44,205 nucleotides of DNA from a virus. This document shows positions 9,701 through 17,400 of this stretch, in pieces. Position numbers and translations under genes: made by a program. The notes under the pieces were generated by a model. That model had not been told where the DNA came from and did no database searches. It worked only from the letters and a program-made list of their open reading frames with translations. Within the stretch, counting starts at the first letter, position 1, and every line of letters begins with the position of its first letter. Location of the stretch: the IMG/VR virus record IMGVR_UViG_3300009514_000045, positions 1-44,205 of that record; one strand, written 5' to 3'.

Positions 9701-11451
9701 GCCCGGCTCCCGGGCTTCCCCGCCAGAAGCTCCCTGGCGATATAACCTTCACCACGGGAGATATTGAAGGCGAACTTGGGGATGTCTCGGTCGAACTCGA
9801 CGACCTGAATGTCCTCGACGGCACCCGATGGGGCGAAGAGGATGGTGTCTCCGAAGCCAGCAACCTCCCGAACCAGGCCGGAGCCGTTGGGCCTGGTTGT
9901 CGGGACGGCAGAGACATTGGGGATGATGCCTGTGCCGTCCGGGACCAGCAGAGTTCCCGAGATGCCGAGGCCGATCGTCCCAGACGAGGGGGCCGGGGTG
10001 GGGTCCGCTGATGGGATGAAGAGGTCGTTAGAGGGGCCCACGACAGTGGGGGACCCGGAATCGTCCACCAGTTGGACGGGCTGTCTGGTCTGGAGGGACC
10101 TCGTGGAGAGGGCAACTCCATCGTAGTAGACCTCGTTTCCGAGGTACTGCACATCGAAGCCAACGGCGTCCGGGTCGGACTTGTCCACATCGACCTGAGA
10201 GAGCTTGAGCTTGCCGGTGGTCCGGGACCATCCGACCTCGCCCTCACTCACCGTCAGGGCAGCCAAGTCAGAGTCGTTGTCTGCGGCCAGGGTGGTCAAG
10301 TAGCGGCGGAATCCCAACCGGACGAAGGGTTTGTCGGTGGGACCCGGGATGGGAGCCAGGAACAGAGGCTCGATGTCGGCCCCAAGAAGCTCTCCGATAG
10401 CCCCATTGGAGTCGGTCGGGAACTGCTCCGCGTTGTACCAGACGGCCTGCCCGGCGTTTGCGTCGATGAAGGCGGGATTGAAGCGGAGGACTCCACTGGT
10501 GGAACCCACGATGGCGTCGGGGGTGGCCCCCGGGAAGGTGTAGTCGGCCACTTCCTGGTCCGGAATCACCTCCACGAGAGGCACGGTGGCCGTGGCGTCG
10601 GGTCGGATGCCCACACGGACAAGGGCGAACTCATCGGGGTCCGCCGGGTTTCCAGGCAGGTTGTCCCCGACCTGGAAGCGGGAAGGCCGCGGAAACAGGG
10701 TGTAGGTGCTGTCCTCGGTGAGGATGTCCAGTTCGCTGGGGGAGTTCCCCTTGAGGGCCTCCCAGCGGTTGGTACGGCCGTTCCAGGCAAAGCGGGTCAC
10801 AGAACGGTCATTCCGGGTCCACCAGAACCGAGCAGCAGCCACGATGTAGCTCACGGAGAAGATGACATCCCCACGGTCATGGGAGACACCGCCCCCCAAG
10901 TCGGTCAGGGCTGCGGTCGAGAGGACCACCACCCCCCCGTCCGGGTCCTGGCTGGCGAAGTCGTAGGAAGGACCGCTGGGGGAATCGGGGCCCACCTCGA
11001 CCACTGCCCCGGTGTCTCCGCGGGCGATGGCGATGTAGCGGACCTCGGCGATTCCACGGCCGCCGGTGTCTCGGACGATCAGACGGGTGGTGCCGTCCTC
11101 CCGGTCCCCCGGAATGGTCGTGTCGTCCACAGTGAGAGTCCCAGTGGGGATGGAGACAGTGGCCTGCGGGTCATCGGCCCGGATAGTCCAGTCGGGAGTC
11201 TCCAGGAGGGCCAGGCTGGAAGAGTTGGCGGCCCACAGGAGGTGCTCTTCCCCCACGGCATTGGGGTTCTGAAGGACAGCGGCCCGGTACTGGTCTGCGG
11301 CTACTTCCGGAAGGTCCGGGGCGAAGTCATAGGCGGCTGGGAGGGGCTTGTGATCGCGGCAGACGCCATTGTCCGCCTCACCGGTCGTCACGGCGTTGGA
11401 CGGGGCCGTCCGAGGAGGCCGAAGCACGAAGCCGTCAGTGTTGAAACCCAT
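784..11451 (-). CDS. Giant virion structural protein (3555 aa), probably baseplate or tail-tip
   Basis: This single uninterrupted frame of 3555 codons begins MGFNTDGFVLRPPRT. It is strikingly Gly-, Thr-, Asp- and Val-rich with very few Cys, as expected of a beta-rich extracellular virion protein. Several segments look like repeats of a short beta module that ends in a strand plus aromatic pair: around residue 1217 (PLRAGQLVEAEYW), 1310 (VDPAETVQINYGVYEAF) and 1580 (ALAPGQKLLFSYTRLR). A segment near 715 (ALLGFLPGW) resembles a module in the sheath protein. The last 250 residues are more helical and charged. Its position directly after hub, spike and a small protein is where baseplate wedge genes (gp25, gpJ/gp6, gpI types) usually lie, and none of those is seen in the window. 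A baseplate, tail-fibre or tail-tip role is inferred from position; no enzymatic motif was recognised. Confidence 0.85.
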   Translation of the reverse strand: MGFNTDGFVLRPPRTAPSNAVTTGEADNGVCRDHKPLPAAYDFAPDLPEVAADQYRAAVLQNPNAVGEEHLLWAANSSSLALLETPDWTIRADDPQATVSIPTGTLTVDDTTIPGDREDGTTRLIVRDTGGRGIAEVRYIAIARGDTGAVVEVGPDSPSGPSYDFASQDPDGGVVVLSTAALTDLGGGVSHDRGDVIFSVSYIVAAARFWWTRNDRSVTRFAWNGRTNRWEALKGNSPSELDILTEDSTYTLFPRPSRFQVGDNLPGNPADPDEFALVRVGIRPDATATVPLVEVIPDQEVADYTFPGATPDAIVGSTSGVLRFNPAFIDANAGQAVWYNAEQFPTDSNGAIGELLGADIEPLFLAPIPGPTDKPFVRLGFRRYLTTLAADNDSDLAALTVSEGEVGWSRTTGKLKLSQVDVDKSDPDAVGFDVQYLGNEVYYDGVALSTRSLQTRQPVQLVDDSGSPTVVGPSNDLFIPSADPTPAPSSGTIGLGISGTLLVPDGTGIIPNVSAVPTTRPNGSGLVREVAGFGDTILFAPSGAVEDIQVVEFDRDIPKFAFNISRGEGYIARELLAGKPGSRAAIGRKDRNTFSGEALYFLQADVEPAFYAEKARLYSREQGPFTLEGTEKLYFAVDGTTYTWDASGLGAGTFTAVQVAADIDALITGGQAFAQRDHVVIEAADPDSGTLEIGFGSSVSIEDRDFSGAALLGFLPGWRVDDPSSNANWLPDQGSSLGVFRSPQNKDRSNTTPDVKSRDTFENEVFAENIIGTPTFPITNPPLQDVAGFDENVFFEVVDGLAVRALSNLSDVLYDFGNDQFFWLERGVSSTPRVEMATTAIALGNSNVVGATLHPAVGAGNGLYVAADGSTFVLQQESVDYLLPADGGQGVALLVESVGAQVDAGAAGEFNQGTTTFEDQNATFLTDGVTAGYRLRIVGGDAAGSYIVASVTSETELEVEAAVPFLASAGPTYGEPYASWKLHRGFPTTVYDAGVVADVQYTQFNHLSEEPFQIRLLDGLGTVPTPATQPTNRLVAVITDAVQRGRQISIRFGLDYGNDEASLTALERGTELGVMANNALFVPDVANPHFTNQSFSIRVGSKTYTIGADLTVVAAFTDPLLGDQVEVLDSTGELKFGEDTLVDLDGSVVTYDEQFLPSLILAAGAAEFDVASGEINLSDADMTGHVGVTAYFVEQLITVDRLDVVTSPIVGAFYINTPLRAGQLVEAEYWQADSQGNQIGDPIIEFLPLIVRLEEATRIDARNYSVNPSGKTVAAMIESQIWVGANLQNFGNTTTATFENNIIAFTEDVDPAETVQINYGVYEAFGGEQAYNTSTVPVWRPPFFLEQEQDTFTLETDRTGDLVPGMLLRLGATPFYIKSSTYDAGDNETTVVVWPTPQQEAGSRAPGNDVLSLLSSIPVTTEVDGIPTGGSPGFLPPLVLDYEPVDKGMLSITFTGDVTSFAVAGHLLEIGGYPFIIVDANLSDDGRTTKVDVSSPSPIGLNSITDTAKISVRPVYQPEPRNFLGIAPLVESEDFELVLFGEIDDQGTALPGRTLFRGIHFEMDPNSGAIELLDPVQDALAPGQKLLFSYTRLRSLSPFPRDNALIYPRYKAQYAYVSAPSAENGLAGTTLLATYTFRSPDSFYYRTVTLEEYMSEVAEIAVQRVQAQNPSGGASVAFFPSANNQDQGNLGLKSERRDLTDQDRAARTFIDFYNTAIVAFEQILETMDGGIIGDRDGKFRFFIGRDKIYAPPGYEDEVTGDLNARLVWGEVFLAANGSFRATEDDIIVNPETATQTADLEVAGNPMDPFLLRFYIDEQGPFIANDMDDRVLSGLGKPELLTAFPFPIFRLTGKFNSMWEPHRLSRLFPEAALVFTTTFPGMDADLVTGDPGVYAFFRILNPPTLQNQKDPNVQIAGSTFAKPIGVLSNPAKGVVDNVTDAQPRERLPRARIWAYFPDGSADLDATLGLATPTSGYATVVATPLFIREFPIDPDTGLPDTTRLISQGGDLADLESGDSELSTPAFLPVDPAEDFAQQIGFGKPTGEVYQIGNGSKIISKAFGNTIRPAYGGVFIGSVEAGCVIILSDEGGNFLTGNDVLRLTSQHATGDPVSLEQGDTIYGTPPTGKDAGSMSNPPTVEEMTAFAKGQFGYRRGFDVAVQKRGGNFLDLSAPSKEDPLFPIKEILGQNPPQPLSTIEADIEFVNNDRDPFNFPALQGETTNDDGDYGIPYLGTQNTEIDRLKDAFAAMRVVLSLDGPAPTATQLWLSIYPDEIVGNNGLIVSPWDGTNPPATVVTTRDLTPVGAGPYLPNSGIGDARPFDLLMVEVPNTTSGLAAGATGILSIGDNTSSHLEVPRFVTPTFETDTIKYTVNNAMAHVSTSFATGMVVTRVGNTTTFDISSMGALFFNDAQGGTAGGLNRIFAGAANQIIIRLYENGGGGTPGALVEEIVFSSTEASGGASGGNAVTAISAGDKDIQVDTAVAFVTNTGTTYDFTVTIDTFVEGTTDALITSLGGTSPGVGGGTGSVSSWVSNDRLTFNERVDLSTAPERGTTNAGATVIEAGLSVWRVTANASLTSVNAPGEVNNNLAFTFLSRDGSGNIGTFVAASGTELGTIKVMAWEDPGNLSLTASDIVFSAIPSSEIDSSGVICKGTGTSPDGTNRVEILNSAVSSGQVSRTEAGDILVVSGSAIGNAAVKAGTYLVRHAIEENVSSAAAAREEFLNGVAGAGGAWAEILFPTIVTWDDSGPLTVEVTDTSGPGPGSSAWTATGRLYAVVDSSDPTSVVSMAYSALAANVFTLTTGTGQDAAGGAIADSVFFGALAVDMQATGLVYVPVGNYPAPLPGNSVVGWDHGVSTTGGYRDVIISNAGFTGDVTVGTKQAHFTYGGANDIVTGVPGVGDLGVNIAVPVSDQTFQPDSDLAVYPDVADYLDLTGIDSALWDDVHDGGGGNTAGVVAVLPSDKLVTSDIVDAAGDPNTTTGTGGFVALAGVFLEPTFPRPTKPLNQTVPHVVDSARSAAFPSEVGMRDGVSYGIGSTEALSFEVRRIRRFHSVLDRITENLAPLRFAYEIRRGVVDSGASDAFTLVAVVGADGATQLGDFDNPDVNVNPGDEARLIRGGVLVDTAEIGVVEDDGITLKLRDPGFENAPLPGDTFEIYLRQAPVPHEQSNEQLFDLVVDEVVHQTSPSYTTGDGGNVATTNELRDSTVTDFGALGIQDGDYVIVDPAGPLAGPTGPATVPEEGARPIGDASVPDRGPGAPFLAGVPSELDDNRGFYRVTAVATDNLAVTGESEFTGSDASPVVYGALGQEYAVMPTVSGPPGEGQQDLRATAAAGASSPDPNSYKGNNDSVQPFGYRVVRTSSLFSQDAVELVFFMRERLLSWMEELTAVTEKGKSGSYFIFQLDEHITDLGSPTDPLDGLGVPSNVFLESLGGDADTAPFANVSDCLSVLDRRYWVLDYNLDYETPLGVATPYASFSEDAPGVPPLVAGSGRPVLPDRIEDVLERADRLRQMRFAWIRFRTDQVFGTLQSVVRFDTELPRRIQEQEDLLLLQEGLDET

Positions 11452-11453
11452 AC

Positions 11454-12035
11454 CTACACCACCGAACAGGAGCTAATGCCGGTTGAAGGCGACGGAGCCG
11501 GAGTACCCGTCACTACGCCTACTCCCTTAGCCCCAAGGAATAGAGATGAAATACCATTACCGAGGGCAATCGAGATGGGAGGCATGAGAGGGCCCCGAAA
11601 TCCGCTCAAAGCGGCGGATTGCATGATTTCTTTGGTCAAAGTGATCGGGTTGGCCGTCACCCTGGTCGTTACGTCGGTTCCGACCCCAACCCCAGCCGAG
11701 ACGCCGGTGTAGACGGCCCCAATGTTGAAGGCGTTGGCCACCCCTACTCCCACAGCCCGAGAGACGTTGGGGGCCAGGAACCCCAGGAACTGGGCCGCAC
11801 TCATCGCAGCAGACACCGAAAGAGGCTGCGGCACCACAAAGAGCTTCCCCACCACCGTCCCGGCCCCTGCCGTTCCAGTCGTGGTGCCTTTGATGCTGAT
11901 GCTGGAGACCCCGTTGAGCCAGTTCACGATGGCATCCGAGAGGACGGAGGAGAACTGCAACCAGACCTGCCCCTGGAGTTCTGGGGCAGCCAGAGCCATG
12001 TTCGCTTGGATGAGCTTGGCGGTAACCGGCATCAC
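11454..12035 (-). CDS. Gly/Ala/Val-rich small baseplate-region protein
   Basis: The frame overlaps the end of the spike gene: GTG at 12035 and ATG at 12032 are both possible starts (193 or 192 residues), and the spike stop TGA lies inside this overlap. After a helical start (MPVTAKLIQANMALAAPELQ) the protein is very rich in Gly, Ala, Val, Ser and Thr, with repeated hydrophobic patches such as GVGVANAFNIGAVYTGVSAG. It ends in a Pro/Ser/Cys-containing tail. It sits between the spike and the giant structural gene and is almost certainly a tail or baseplate component, because coupling by start/stop overlap implies matched production. No family is recognised; a membrane-active or trimeric tip protein would both fit. 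Confidence 0.8.
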   Translation of the reverse strand: MMPVTAKLIQANMALAAPELQGQVWLQFSSVLSDAIVNWLNGVSSISIKGTTTGTAGAGTVVGKLFVVPQPLSVSAAMSAAQFLGFLAPNVSRAVGVGVANAFNIGAVYTGVSAGVGVGTDVTTRVTANPITLTKEIMQSAALSGFRGPLMPPISIALGNGISSLFLGAKGVGVVTGTPAPSPSTGISSCSVV

Positions 12036-14443
12036 GCCACCACGATGGTCGGGACCCCGAGGGTTCCTCCCAGCTTGAAGGTCTTGCCAGTCAGGGCGTT
12101 GAGGGAGCCATCCGTGAGAAGACCACCCCCAGGGGTACCCCCAGGAGGTGTGTGAGTCCCAGGCACCGAGGATGTGAAGGTCATCGAGGAGCCGCTGAAG
12201 ACCACGGACTGACCGCTTAGAGTCACATTGGTAGTGGCCTGGAGGGTCGCCGCACCGCTGGTCGCCTGAATGGACACTGAAGAGGACCTGGCCGACATGC
12301 TGGCGGAGGTGAGTTCCAGGGCCGTGGACCCCGATTCCAGCTTGAGGATACCGGCCCCCACCTTGTAAGTCTGATTCCCCACAGCCACCTGTGTCTCGTG
12401 GTTTCCGGAGGTGATGGTCTCCTTCCGGTCGCCGTACAACATCTCGTACTTGTCGGCCGTCCCGCCCGCAAATCCTGTGGCCGGGGAGCCCGTGAAGGAA
12501 ACTTCTCGGAGGGGACCGTTGGACGGGTTGCTGTCCTTGGGCCCGGAGTAGTTGTAGGTGCTCTTGCCCGTGCTGGACTGGACATAAGTGTTCGAGGAGT
12601 GGGAGATGCCCTGGCTCGATTTGAAGTCCAACCCTGAAGAAGCTCCCAGAGTGATGTTAGCCGCATTGTCCAGCCGAATCTGGTTGCCGTTGATCTGAAC
12701 AGTGTTCACGGCCTTCAGGAGGGCGTTCGTGCCCGCTTCCAGCACCAGGGAGGGGAGTGCCCCCTCACCCTCGCCTGCGGGGGCTGTACGGGCCGCCTGG
12801 CCACCTTCCTGGAACGTACCCCCACCGAAGATCTTGACGGCCCCTCCCTCCGAGGAGAGAAGAATGCCCAGGTTGTCCGCATTACGGCCAGCCCGGGCCC
12901 GGACGATGACAGAACCGCCCATGTCGGCCGAGAGGCTTTCTCCGCCAGGCTCTGTACCGGCCCCCAGCCGGATTCCGGCCCCCAGGCTGGCTTCCATGCT
13001 CCAGGTGTTGCCGGGACCAGCGACAGAGGAAAACAGCCGACCGTCCTTGGTGAAAGAGATGAAGCTTGGGTCTCCCCCGCCCCCCAGAGGAGGTCGCACC
13101 CGCATGAGAGTTGCAGAGTGGGTACTGAGAGGGGAACCTACCCCTGTGGCGAGGACAGGGCTGCGGACATCCCCGTCGAAGATTTGAGGCCGCAATGGCT
13201 GCCCGTAGACAGCCCGGCCCTTCTCTGAGAAGGCGTCGTTGCCCACGACGGAGCCCAAGACAAACTCCAGGAATGGGGAGTTGATGGAGACGCCCTCGGG
13301 GTCGTTGTCCAAGGGACTCCCGGAGGGCAGCCGCTCGGCGTCGAAACCGTCCGTCTGTTCGGTGACGGGAAGTGTTCCATCGCTGATGTGGGCCAACTCG
13401 ATGCGGTACTCAGTCAGGGTGTCCGCGGTCGAATCTGCTGCCGCGTTCTCTCCGGTGGAGGAAACACGGTAGAGGGGCTTCCCTCCGTAGATAGCATCCG
13501 GCGAGTTGTCCCCTCGGAGGGTCCCGTCATCATCCAGGAAGAGCCCCAGTTTCAAGAAGTCGTTGGGGTCGGTGTCCTCGCCCAGAATAAGATCTGCCAG
13601 AGGGGTTCCATCACCATCTTGCTGGAAAACCCCAGCGGGAGTGAGGATGCCCTCGGCATAGGCTGCCTCGTCAAGAAGAGTTTCAGTGAGAGGATTCCCT
13701 TCCTCATCAATCTGGCGGCTGGAGGCCCAGTCCACCCCATCAGAAGCCATCTGAGAGGGGAGGAACGTAGCATCCCGCTGGACCATGCCCGCGTACAGAC
13801 GGAACCCGGAGCCAGCATGGAACTGCTGGAGGGAGCGCAGGATGAGGGCCTGGTCCTGGTCCCGGAGATGGACTTCGTTGCCTCGGCGGTTGGCCAGGAG
13901 GACGGACTCATTCAGAACCAGGTCAGCACCCTGAGAGGAGGAAGCCACCACGTTCCCAGGCTCCATGTGCCGGAGCTTGTGGCGTCTCCGGTCCATCACC
14001 CCCTGCATCTGGTGTTTGAGCAGGGGTGTCGTCCCAGACTCATCGGGGGAGTAGGGCTGTGTGGGAAGCCAGTCATATCCCGCATCCACGCCAGGAATAA
14101 CCCAGGAGACAATCCAGGGCTGCCGGGTTCGTCCGGACTCCTGCATCCCCCAACCCACGACACAGATGTCCCCGGGCTCTGGGAGGGCTCCCAGGAAGTG
14201 TCGGTAGCCCCCGCCCGGAAAGGTCATTGGAACAGGCAGGCGAGGAATGGTCTCTCCGGTTTCTATGAGGAGGCTGACCTCCATCTTTTCGTAGTCCACC
14301 GTCCGAACAGAAGCCAAGGAGAGGGCGTAGAACTGAGCGCCCGTGTTGGCCGAATACTGGTCGAACTTGTTGGGAGCCAGGTCCCCACGCATCTGGGAAG
14401 AGGAGACACCCCGTCCGAGGACTTCATCAGGATTGTTAGCCAT
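12032..14443 (-). CDS. Baseplate spike protein (gp5/gpV-like) with beta-helical C-terminus
   Basis: The 803-residue protein has an N-terminal region (about 35-140) that looks like the OB-fold domain of phage spike proteins: SLASVRTVDYEKMEVSLLIE, then PEPGDICVVGWGMQESGRTRQPWIVSW. The C-terminal third has repetitive strand-turn sequence (VGNQTYKVGAGILKLESG, SVSIQATSGAATLQATTNVT) typical of a trimeric beta-helix needle. It ends with a Pro/Gly linker (HTPPGGTPGGG) and a short tail. In contractile tails the spike sits below the hub and breaches the outer membrane. The gene starts 3 nt after the hub stop and overlaps the next gene. No lysozyme domain was seen. The assignment rests on the domain pattern and position after the hub. 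Confidence 0.82.
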   Translation of the reverse strand: MANNPDEVLGRGVSSSQMRGDLAPNKFDQYSANTGAQFYALSLASVRTVDYEKMEVSLLIETGETIPRLPVPMTFPGGGYRHFLGALPEPGDICVVGWGMQESGRTRQPWIVSWVIPGVDAGYDWLPTQPYSPDESGTTPLLKHQMQGVMDRRRHKLRHMEPGNVVASSSQGADLVLNESVLLANRRGNEVHLRDQDQALILRSLQQFHAGSGFRLYAGMVQRDATFLPSQMASDGVDWASSRQIDEEGNPLTETLLDEAAYAEGILTPAGVFQQDGDGTPLADLILGEDTDPNDFLKLGLFLDDDGTLRGDNSPDAIYGGKPLYRVSSTGENAAADSTADTLTEYRIELAHISDGTLPVTEQTDGFDAERLPSGSPLDNDPEGVSINSPFLEFVLGSVVGNDAFSEKGRAVYGQPLRPQIFDGDVRSPVLATGVGSPLSTHSATLMRVRPPLGGGGDPSFISFTKDGRLFSSVAGPGNTWSMEASLGAGIRLGAGTEPGGESLSADMGGSVIVRARAGRNADNLGILLSSEGGAVKIFGGGTFQEGGQAARTAPAGEGEGALPSLVLEAGTNALLKAVNTVQINGNQIRLDNAANITLGASSGLDFKSSQGISHSSNTYVQSSTGKSTYNYSGPKDSNPSNGPLREVSFTGSPATGFAGGTADKYEMLYGDRKETITSGNHETQVAVGNQTYKVGAGILKLESGSTALELTSASMSARSSSVSIQATSGAATLQATTNVTLSGQSVVFSGSSMTFTSSVPGTHTPPGGTPGGGLLTDGSLNALTGKTFKLGGTLGVPTIVVA

Positions 14444-14446
14444 CTA

Positions 14447-17400
14447 TCAGCCCTCCTCCGGTGTGAAGTCCGCGACCTCGTCGGCGACCTGCTGGCCAGC
14501 CTCTTCGAGGTCAGTAGTGCTTGCGACCACAGTGGTGGGGATTCCACGGGCCAGGTCACCTACCTGATTGCCGTATGCCTTGAATGCGTCGGCCATGCTG
14601 CTCCGGTTGCCATCAAGGATCTGGCCCCGGAGAGAACTCTGGGAGGTCTGCCACAAAGGCGCCTGCAAGAGCATCTGGTCAGCGACCCAAGCGGAGGGCT
14701 CATCCGGCTGATCGACAGAAACAAATTCCTGGGCCCCGAAGGCCGCAAGAAGCACATCAGCCTCAGCCCCCTTGCACTCACAAACCTGCCGTGAAGTCAG
14801 GAGCCCCAAGTCTGCAAGTCCGAAAGCGGCGTTCGTAGGACTCGTCTTCTGCGAGAATTCCTTGCTGTTAGCGATGTAGTTGCGGAAGGAGTTTCCGAAT
14901 AGATCCGGATCCTGCTGAACTTCCAGGATAGCCGTGCCTAGGGATTGTCCGGTTTCCCCCACGACGTTCTGGGAGGCCGCCAAGACAAGCTGGCTCGCCG
15001 CATCAGGGTTCTGGCTCGCCAACGTGCCGAGGGCCAGCGAGACGTTCCCCGTGTTCTCCAACTCAGCCACAAACGCCTCGACAGCGGCCACACTCACATT
15101 CTCGAAGGGGTTTGATTCGACGAGAAGCTGCAAGTTACCGCTGGCTTCGATGGAAAGACCCCGGCCGTACCGGTAGGACCCGATGACTTCGTATCCCCGC
15201 TCATCGGACACGGGGAAGACCGGGGTGTAGACAGGAACTGTTTCATAGCTCGGGGTATAGACCACGAGGCCACCCGTGCTGTCGTCCATCGGAGAAGCGA
15301 CCTGTCCCAGGGAGAGTTCCTGGATGAGGCGCCCCCAGAACTGGTAGAGATCTGTGAAGGCCACATCCTTCGCCTTCAAGAATTCCTCACTGCCTTCCTG
15401 GCCCGCCCCGAGACTTCCCAGACTCCTGTTATTGCCGGGCTTCCCGTACTCTCCGACGAGGATCTCGTACATGGCGGCGTAGGCCCCGGAGGAATACTTT
15501 GCCAGGGTCTGGGAAAGGGTTTTGGCCAAGCTCTGCAACCCCTTGTCCGGATCCCTGTACTGATCTTCCAAGGTGCCGTCGAAATCCAAGGGAACCCTAG
15601 AGCGTCCCTGAGACACCTGGACAGAGGACAGGGCCTCGTCAAAGGTCGGAATGTTCTCCGGAACGAAAGAGGAAGGACGAATAGCCTCGATGTTTTCCGC
15701 GATGGCCGTCCGGTACTCGTTGTAGAGATCCTCGAACCGCTCCCTCACTGTGGACCCGAACCCAGAGTATTCGGCAGTCTGGCGCAGATTCGGGTACATG
15801 ACCGCATTCGCAGTTTTCCGGGAGAAGTTAGGGTTCCTCTTCCCACTGACCCGCGGCACCTTGATTTCCTTTCGGACACGGTGCTGGGCAAACGCGATAG
15901 TACCGATCTGGTGAGTCGGGGTCGGAACCGCCCGGGCATCCCGCTGGCCTGTGTTGGGCCGCATGATGGGCAGGCCCGCTGTGACCTGGATGTTGGCCAT
16001 TTCGTTGCTGCCATCGACGCTCTGGAAGCCGAACGCCGTGGTAGGGGATTCCAAGTAGATAAGGCCCCCGGCCTGGGTAGTCCCCACGGTCTCCTCATCT
16101 GCCACAATATCCTTCATGCCCTGCTGGTCCGGGCTCGGGTGAGAGGACGAGTAATAGCGGTAGTAGCCCGGCATATTCTTGCCGGGGTTGAAAGAGGCCC
16201 GCAGATCGTTCAAAAGGTCAAAGTAGTTCGAGGCATTGTCACGGTTGTCGATGGCGGTGCCAGTTCGCTCCCGAACAGCCTCGATGACCTGGCGGAGTTG
16301 TTCCGATTCCCGGAGGGCTTCTTCGAGCACGATGGGGGCCGCCGCGAGTTGAGACCCGGACTCAACCTCATTGTAGGCCGCCTGGAAATCCTGGGCCTGG
16401 GAAAGAAGATCCCTAGCAGAACCGATCTTGATGACAGTGTCATCCCCTGTCCGCAAGAGGAATGGTCCCGTGAGCCACTTTTCCTTCTCGCTCTTGTTCC
16501 CTGTCTCCGAGTCATCCAGTTCCAGGACGCCATATTCACGAGCCTTGCGGATAAGGGACTGAAGACCTTTCTCTGTGGACAGATCGGTGAGAAGGATTCC
16601 TGCGACGTAGAAGTTCGGATTCAGGAGTTCGGTATCCAAGGCCAGGACCACGTTAGGGAAGCCCTGGAGCCGAGGAATGCCGTCGTTCCCCGTCACTTGG
16701 AGGGGGAGGGCAGGGAACCACGGATCCGAGAGTTTGGTGTCCAGGACAGTCGGCTCACTACCATCCTCGGGACGCTTGCCCGGGGCATGGAACTTGGCCC
16801 TCCGACCCACCAGATTCAAAGAGGTTGTGCACTGGCCCCCGAAAGTGTGGGAGTGGGAGAAAGACTGGAGATAGAAGAAACAGTCCAGGTAGCGGACGTA
16901 AAGCGGGTATCCAGGACGCAGTTCAGCCCGAACCGGAATCTGACAAGACGCCTTCTTGATTCCGATGTTGTAGAGGTCCATCCGGTTTACGCAGGCGTAG
17001 TACATGGCCCGGGCATCCGAGAAGTAGGCCGTCTCAAAGGTCTGCTGCCTCCAGCCGTACTTGGCGACCAGGCGGTGGTCGATGAACTCGGCCCGGTTGC
17101 CCATCTCTCCGCCAAGCCCAAGCCCGATGTTCTTGAATGCCTCTGAGGTCGCCTTCACCGCCGTAGCTTCAGGCTCCGAATCGGAAACTGAGAAGGAGAT
17201 GATGTCGATGTCCTCGATGACATAAACCCGGCTGCTGGACGTATCCAGGTTGTAGAAAGGTGGCTTGAAGACGAAATCTCCATCCACATCCTGGAAGAAC
17301 TCGAATCCAGTGAGGTCAGACAACGTCTGGGCCATATCCATCTTCGTCTGGTACTCGGTCTCCCAGAAGTTCACGTTTCCGGTTTGCCCCACATCCCAGA

